Part shown: piece after piece, positions 61,209 through 64,000 of the stretch
Numbering within the stretch: the first letter of the stretch is position 1
How the letters are laid out: the number at the start of each line of letters is the position of its first letter
Translations under genes and position numbers: made by a program
Assembly: GCA_045602925.1 (NCBI GenBank)
Contig: JAZSCN010000016.1
Coordinates: forward strand, 1 to 64,000
Source: UBA7477 sp045602925
GTDB lineage: Bacteria; Bacillota; Clostridia; Oscillospirales; Ruminococcaceae
Direction: 5' to 3'
DNA length: 64,000 nt
The notes under the pieces: model-generated
The model's database searches: none
What the model was told of the DNA's origin: nothing
Seen by the model: only the letters and a program-made list of their open reading frames with translations

Positions 61209-63191
61209 GTGAAGCACAAAAAGCTTATAATTTCGCTTTCTGCTGCAGCTGTTATTATCGGCTCAGGTGCTGTGGCAGGTTTTATGTACTATGATAAATA
61301 TTGCTCTGACGGCTGGCACAAGCTTGACAATGAGACATACTACATAGATGAGTCCACCGGTGACAAACTTTGTGGCTTCCACGAGCTTTCGGGGAATACA
61401 TATTACTTTGATGATGACGGAAAGCTTTGCACCGGCTGGCTGAACGTTGATGATATAACCTGCTACGCTGACGAAAACGGCGTTATTCTTACGGGAGAGC
61501 AGGTCGTAGATGGCGAAAACTACTTCTTCCAGCAAGACGGCAGCCTTCACACAGGCAGGTATGACGAGCTTTTCTATGATGACTACGGTTATCTTTGCTC
61601 AGGCTGGCTTGAAGTTGACGGAGATACCTACTACATAGCTGACGGAAAAGCGACTGTCGGACTTACAGAGCTAGGTGGCGAGGTTTATCTCTTTGACAAA
61701 AGTGGCGCTATGGTGACAGGCTTTGCGCAGACTGATGACGGCAAGAGCTATTTTGACAACGAGGGCAAGATGCTTTACGGTATGCAGGTTATTGACGGTT
61801 ATCAGTATTACATCAGTGATAACGGCATTATACTGACAGGCATACAAGATTATAATGGCGAAAGCTACTTCTTTAACGCTGACGGAATAATGGTGTCGGG
61901 CTGGCAGAGCTTTGAGGGCAAGGACTACTACTTTGATACTGCGACGGGAACGCTCGCTAAGGGCTTTAAGAAAGTCGACGGCAGCACCTACTACTTTGGC
62001 GATGACGGAATATATGCTACTGGACTTACCACGATTGATAAAAAGCTATACCACTTCTCCGATTCTGGAGTTATGTCTGTCGGAATATTTGAAATCTCAG
62101 ACAAAAGCTATTATGCAGACAGCGACGGACAGCTTCAAAAGGGCTTTGTGACCATCGGTGAGGACAAATACTACTTTGATGATGAATATGTAATGGCAGT
62201 CGGTTTTACTACCATAGAGGGTGGCAAATATTACATTTCCTCTGACGGAAAAATTCAGACGGGCTGGCAGACTATAGATTCTAATAAATACTACTTTGGC
62301 GATGACGGAGTAATGTACACCGGCTACAATAGTATTGATAACAGCAGATACTTCTTCGACTACTACGGCGTGCTCAAGACGGGTATTTGCAAGGTCGACG
62401 GTGTTGTGCATTACTTTGGTGAAGACGGCATAATCGAGGCAGGCTACCACAAATATGACGGAAAAGACAGATACTTTGACAGCTACGGAAAGCTTGCGAG
62501 TGGATTTGTGGATGTCGGTGGAAAGACATATTACTTCGATAACGGTGTAAAACGCACCGGTGAAACCACTATAAACGGAAAGAAGTACAAGCTGACCTCT
62601 GATGGCGTACTGCAGACCGGCTGGCAGACAGTATCCGAGGGTAAGATTTATCTTAACAAGTACGGCTACAGAGTTACCGGCTGGCAGGACATAAACGGCA
62701 AGCGTTATCACTTTAAGGATAACGGAATTATGAGCGTTTCGACCACCATTGGCAGATACAACATTGACAAAAACGGTGTTGCTACAAAGGCACCTGTTAC
62801 GCTCGAAACCTTGCCGCTTGAGGCGAAGGAAATCCTGAAAGAGACCGGTAAGGATTGCTACGACATCTTCTACTATGTGCGCAGAAAAATCATATATCGC
62901 TATATGGAAAAAGATACAGTAGAAAATATGTGCATCTATTCTCTTAACACATCAAGAGGTGCTTGCTATCACTATGCGGCGCTGTTCTCATACCTTATGG
63001 AGCAGGCAGGCTATGACACCTACATCATTATAGGTCAGCCTGTAAAAGGTGGAGAGCACAGTTGGACAATGGCTAAGATTGACGGAAGCTGGTATCACTT
63101 TGACGCTTGCAACGGCTACTATATGAAGTCCGACAGCTTTATGACTGAAAGATATTATTGGGACAAGGACGCAGCCCCTGACACAAACTAA
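61209..63191 (+). CDS. Cell-wall-binding repeat protein with transglutaminase-like domain
   Basis: A 660-residue surface enzyme. A GTG start (MKHKKLIISLSAAAVIIGSG) follows GAGGGTG and gives a signal or membrane anchor. Residues 35-530 are over twenty tandem CW-binding repeats of about 20 residues (pattern G-W/F...Y-Y-F-...-D-G), which bind choline or wall sugars in relatives. Residues 540-660 form a transglutaminase-like domain: catalytic Cys in SRGACYHYAALF, His in GGEHSWTMAK, Asp in YHFDACNGYY. It probably acts on peptidoglycan peptides or surface proteins (inference). An MBOAT gene follows after 19 bp. Confidence 0.92.
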   Translation: MKHKKLIISLSAAAVIIGSGAVAGFMYYDKYCSDGWHKLDNETYYIDESTGDKLCGFHELSGNTYYFDDDGKLCTGWLNVDDITCYADENGVILTGEQVVDGENYFFQQDGSLHTGRYDELFYDDYGYLCSGWLEVDGDTYYIADGKATVGLTELGGEVYLFDKSGAMVTGFAQTDDGKSYFDNEGKMLYGMQVIDGYQYYISDNGIILTGIQDYNGESYFFNADGIMVSGWQSFEGKDYYFDTATGTLAKGFKKVDGSTYYFGDDGIYATGLTTIDKKLYHFSDSGVMSVGIFEISDKSYYADSDGQLQKGFVTIGEDKYYFDDEYVMAVGFTTIEGGKYYISSDGKIQTGWQTIDSNKYYFGDDGVMYTGYNSIDNSRYFFDYYGVLKTGICKVDGVVHYFGEDGIIEAGYHKYDGKDRYFDSYGKLASGFVDVGGKTYYFDNGVKRTGETTINGKKYKLTSDGVLQTGWQTVSEGKIYLNKYGYRVTGWQDINGKRYHFKDNGIMSVSTTIGRYNIDKNGVATKAPVTLETLPLEAKEILKETGKDCYDIFYYVRRKIIYRYMEKDTVENMCIYSLNTSRGACYHYAALFSYLMEQAGYDTYIIIGQPVKGGEHSWTMAKIDGSWYHFDACNGYYMKSDSFMTERYYWDKDAAPDTN

Positions 63192-63210
63192 GAGAGGAGC
63201 CTAATCCCCT

Positions 63211-64000
63211 ATGGCATTTTGCTCGACGGTATTTATATTCTTCTTTTTACCTGCAGTTTTTCTGATATATATTATTACGCCCGGCATAAAGCTTAAAAAC
63301 CTCTGGGTGCTTTTGGCGAGCCTTTTCTTCTATGCCTTTGGTGAGCCGATAGCTGTTCTTATACTCATTCTGTCGGGGCTACTGAACTATCTGTTCGGTC
63401 TTGGCATAGGAACAGGCAGGCACAAAAAGGCGTATCTTACAGCGTCGGTAATATTTAACCTTGGAACGCTTTGCTTATTCAAGTATATAGACTTCTTTAT
63501 AGGAATTATAAACTCGGCACTTAACATATCTATACCCAAAACGAACATTGCTTTGCCGATAGGAATATCATTTTTCACATTCCAGGCAATGTCCTATGTA
63601 ATCGACGTATACAGAGGTTCGGTAACGGCACAGAAGAGCTTTTTAAAGGTGCTGTTGTATCTCGCACTTTTCCCACAGCTTGTTGCAGGCCCTATCGTAA
63701 AATACTATGATGTAGAAAAGCAGATTGATAATCGCAGTCTTACCTCGAAGGGCGTTTCAAGTGGAATAGTGAGATTTGTTCTCGGGCTTTCTAAAAAGCT
63801 TCTTATTGCAAACACTATGGCAAGCGTTGTGGACAAAATCTTTGCACTCTCAGAAGGCGAGCTTACTCTGCCACTTGCGTGGCTTGGTGCGATTTGCTAT
63901 ATGCTACAGATTTACTTTGACTTTTCGGGCTACAGCGATATGGCAATCGGGCTTGGGAAAATGTACGGCTTTGAGTTCAAGGAGAACTTTAACTATCCGT
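63211..64000 (+). CDS. MBOAT family O-acyltransferase (AlgI/DltB-like), partial
   Basis: The first 263 codons of a multi-helix membrane protein that runs off the right edge (full relatives are about 470 residues). It begins MAFCSTVFIFFFLPAVFLIY with further helices; the segments LPIGISFFTFQAMSYVIDVY and LFPQLVAGPIV, then QIYFDFSGYSDMAIGLG, are typical of the AlgI/PatA group that transfers acyl groups to surface polysaccharides or peptidoglycan. The catalytic His lies beyond the window. GAGAGGAG precedes the ATG. Confidence 0.92.
   Translation, partial: MAFCSTVFIFFFLPAVFLIYIITPGIKLKNLWVLLASLFFYAFGEPIAVLILILSGLLNYLFGLGIGTGRHKKAYLTASVIFNLGTLCLFKYIDFFIGIINSALNISIPKTNIALPIGISFFTFQAMSYVIDVYRGSVTAQKSFLKVLLYLALFPQLVAGPIVKYYDVEKQIDNRSLTSKGVSSGIVRFVLGLSKKLLIANTMASVVDKIFALSEGELTLPLAWLGAICYMLQIYFDFSGYSDMAIGLGKMYGFEFKENFNYP

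Noticed and set aside
63387..63578. 63-codon minus-strand frame
   Set aside because: Antisense shadow of the MBOAT gene.

Overview
This 64 kb stretch looks like a chromosomal segment of an anaerobic Gram-positive bacterium of the Clostridia, most likely the Ruminococcus/Oscillospiraceae group. The reasons are the Firmicutes-type rpoBC and str operons, RNase M5, a T-box leader on alaS, an oxygen-independent ribonucleotide reductase with no aerobic counterpart, strong AGGAGG-type ribosome sites with frequent TTG and GTG starts, sigma-A promoters with 16-18 bp spacers, and secreted proteins with Thr-rich linkers and an NPQTG sorting signal. There are no rRNA or tRNA genes, no CRISPR arrays, and no transposase, integrase or phage genes.

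Layout. 1-14.2 kb (minus strand): start of coaX, then tuf, fusA (interrupted by one in-frame TAG), rpsG and rpsL, an ECF sigma/membrane anti-sigma pair, rpoC and rpoB. 14.5-17 kb: comM and a lysophospholipase-like hydrolase. 17.2-21.9 kb (plus strand): phosphosugar mutase, galactokinase, a TrmB-like methyltransferase and two small unknown proteins. 21.9-30.9 kb (minus): cell-wall amidase, a PyrB fused to a PyrI-like zinc domain, RNase M5, holA, comEC, a HIT protein, and alaS behind a T-box riboswitch. 30.9-33.5 kb: MFS and MATE transporters. 33.7-37.4 kb (plus): AlkD-like repair protein and a GntR(YtrA)-ABC transporter operon with an operator palindrome. 37.4-42.7 kb: a lipoprotein, a 42-aa peptide and a secreted protein in one operon; then a 52-aa peptide and an asparagine-synthetase homologue that lacks the glutaminase N-terminus. 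42.9-47.2 kb (minus): trxB, nrdD (with a fused glutaredoxin-like domain) and nrdG, with paired NrdR-like boxes at both nrd promoters. 47.3-49.7 kb: an orphan F420 gamma-glutamyl-ligase-like gene, a peptide deformylase and a MaoC-like protein. 50-53.7 kb: a giant Cys/His repeat surface protein. 53.8-57 kb (minus): AAC(3)-like acetyltransferase, aldo/keto reductase, esterase and DUF4298. 57-64 kb: tex, an NPQTG-anchored Thr-rich protein, a cell-wall-binding-repeat/transglutaminase-like protein and the start of an MBOAT acyltransferase.

How the parts fit. The left third is transcription and translation machinery. The middle mixes DNA uptake/replication (comM, comEC, holA), pyrimidine and deoxynucleotide synthesis, and transport. 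The right third is dominated by cell-surface proteins. The most distinctive items are the NrdD-glutaredoxin fusion next to TrxB with paired NrdR sites, the PyrB-zinc domain fusion, the Cys-less AsnB relative preceded by a small peptide gene, the altered TrmB motif, the fusA nonsense codon, and two multi-hairpin intergenic elements. Domain and family names come from motif recognition by eye; no database search was run.
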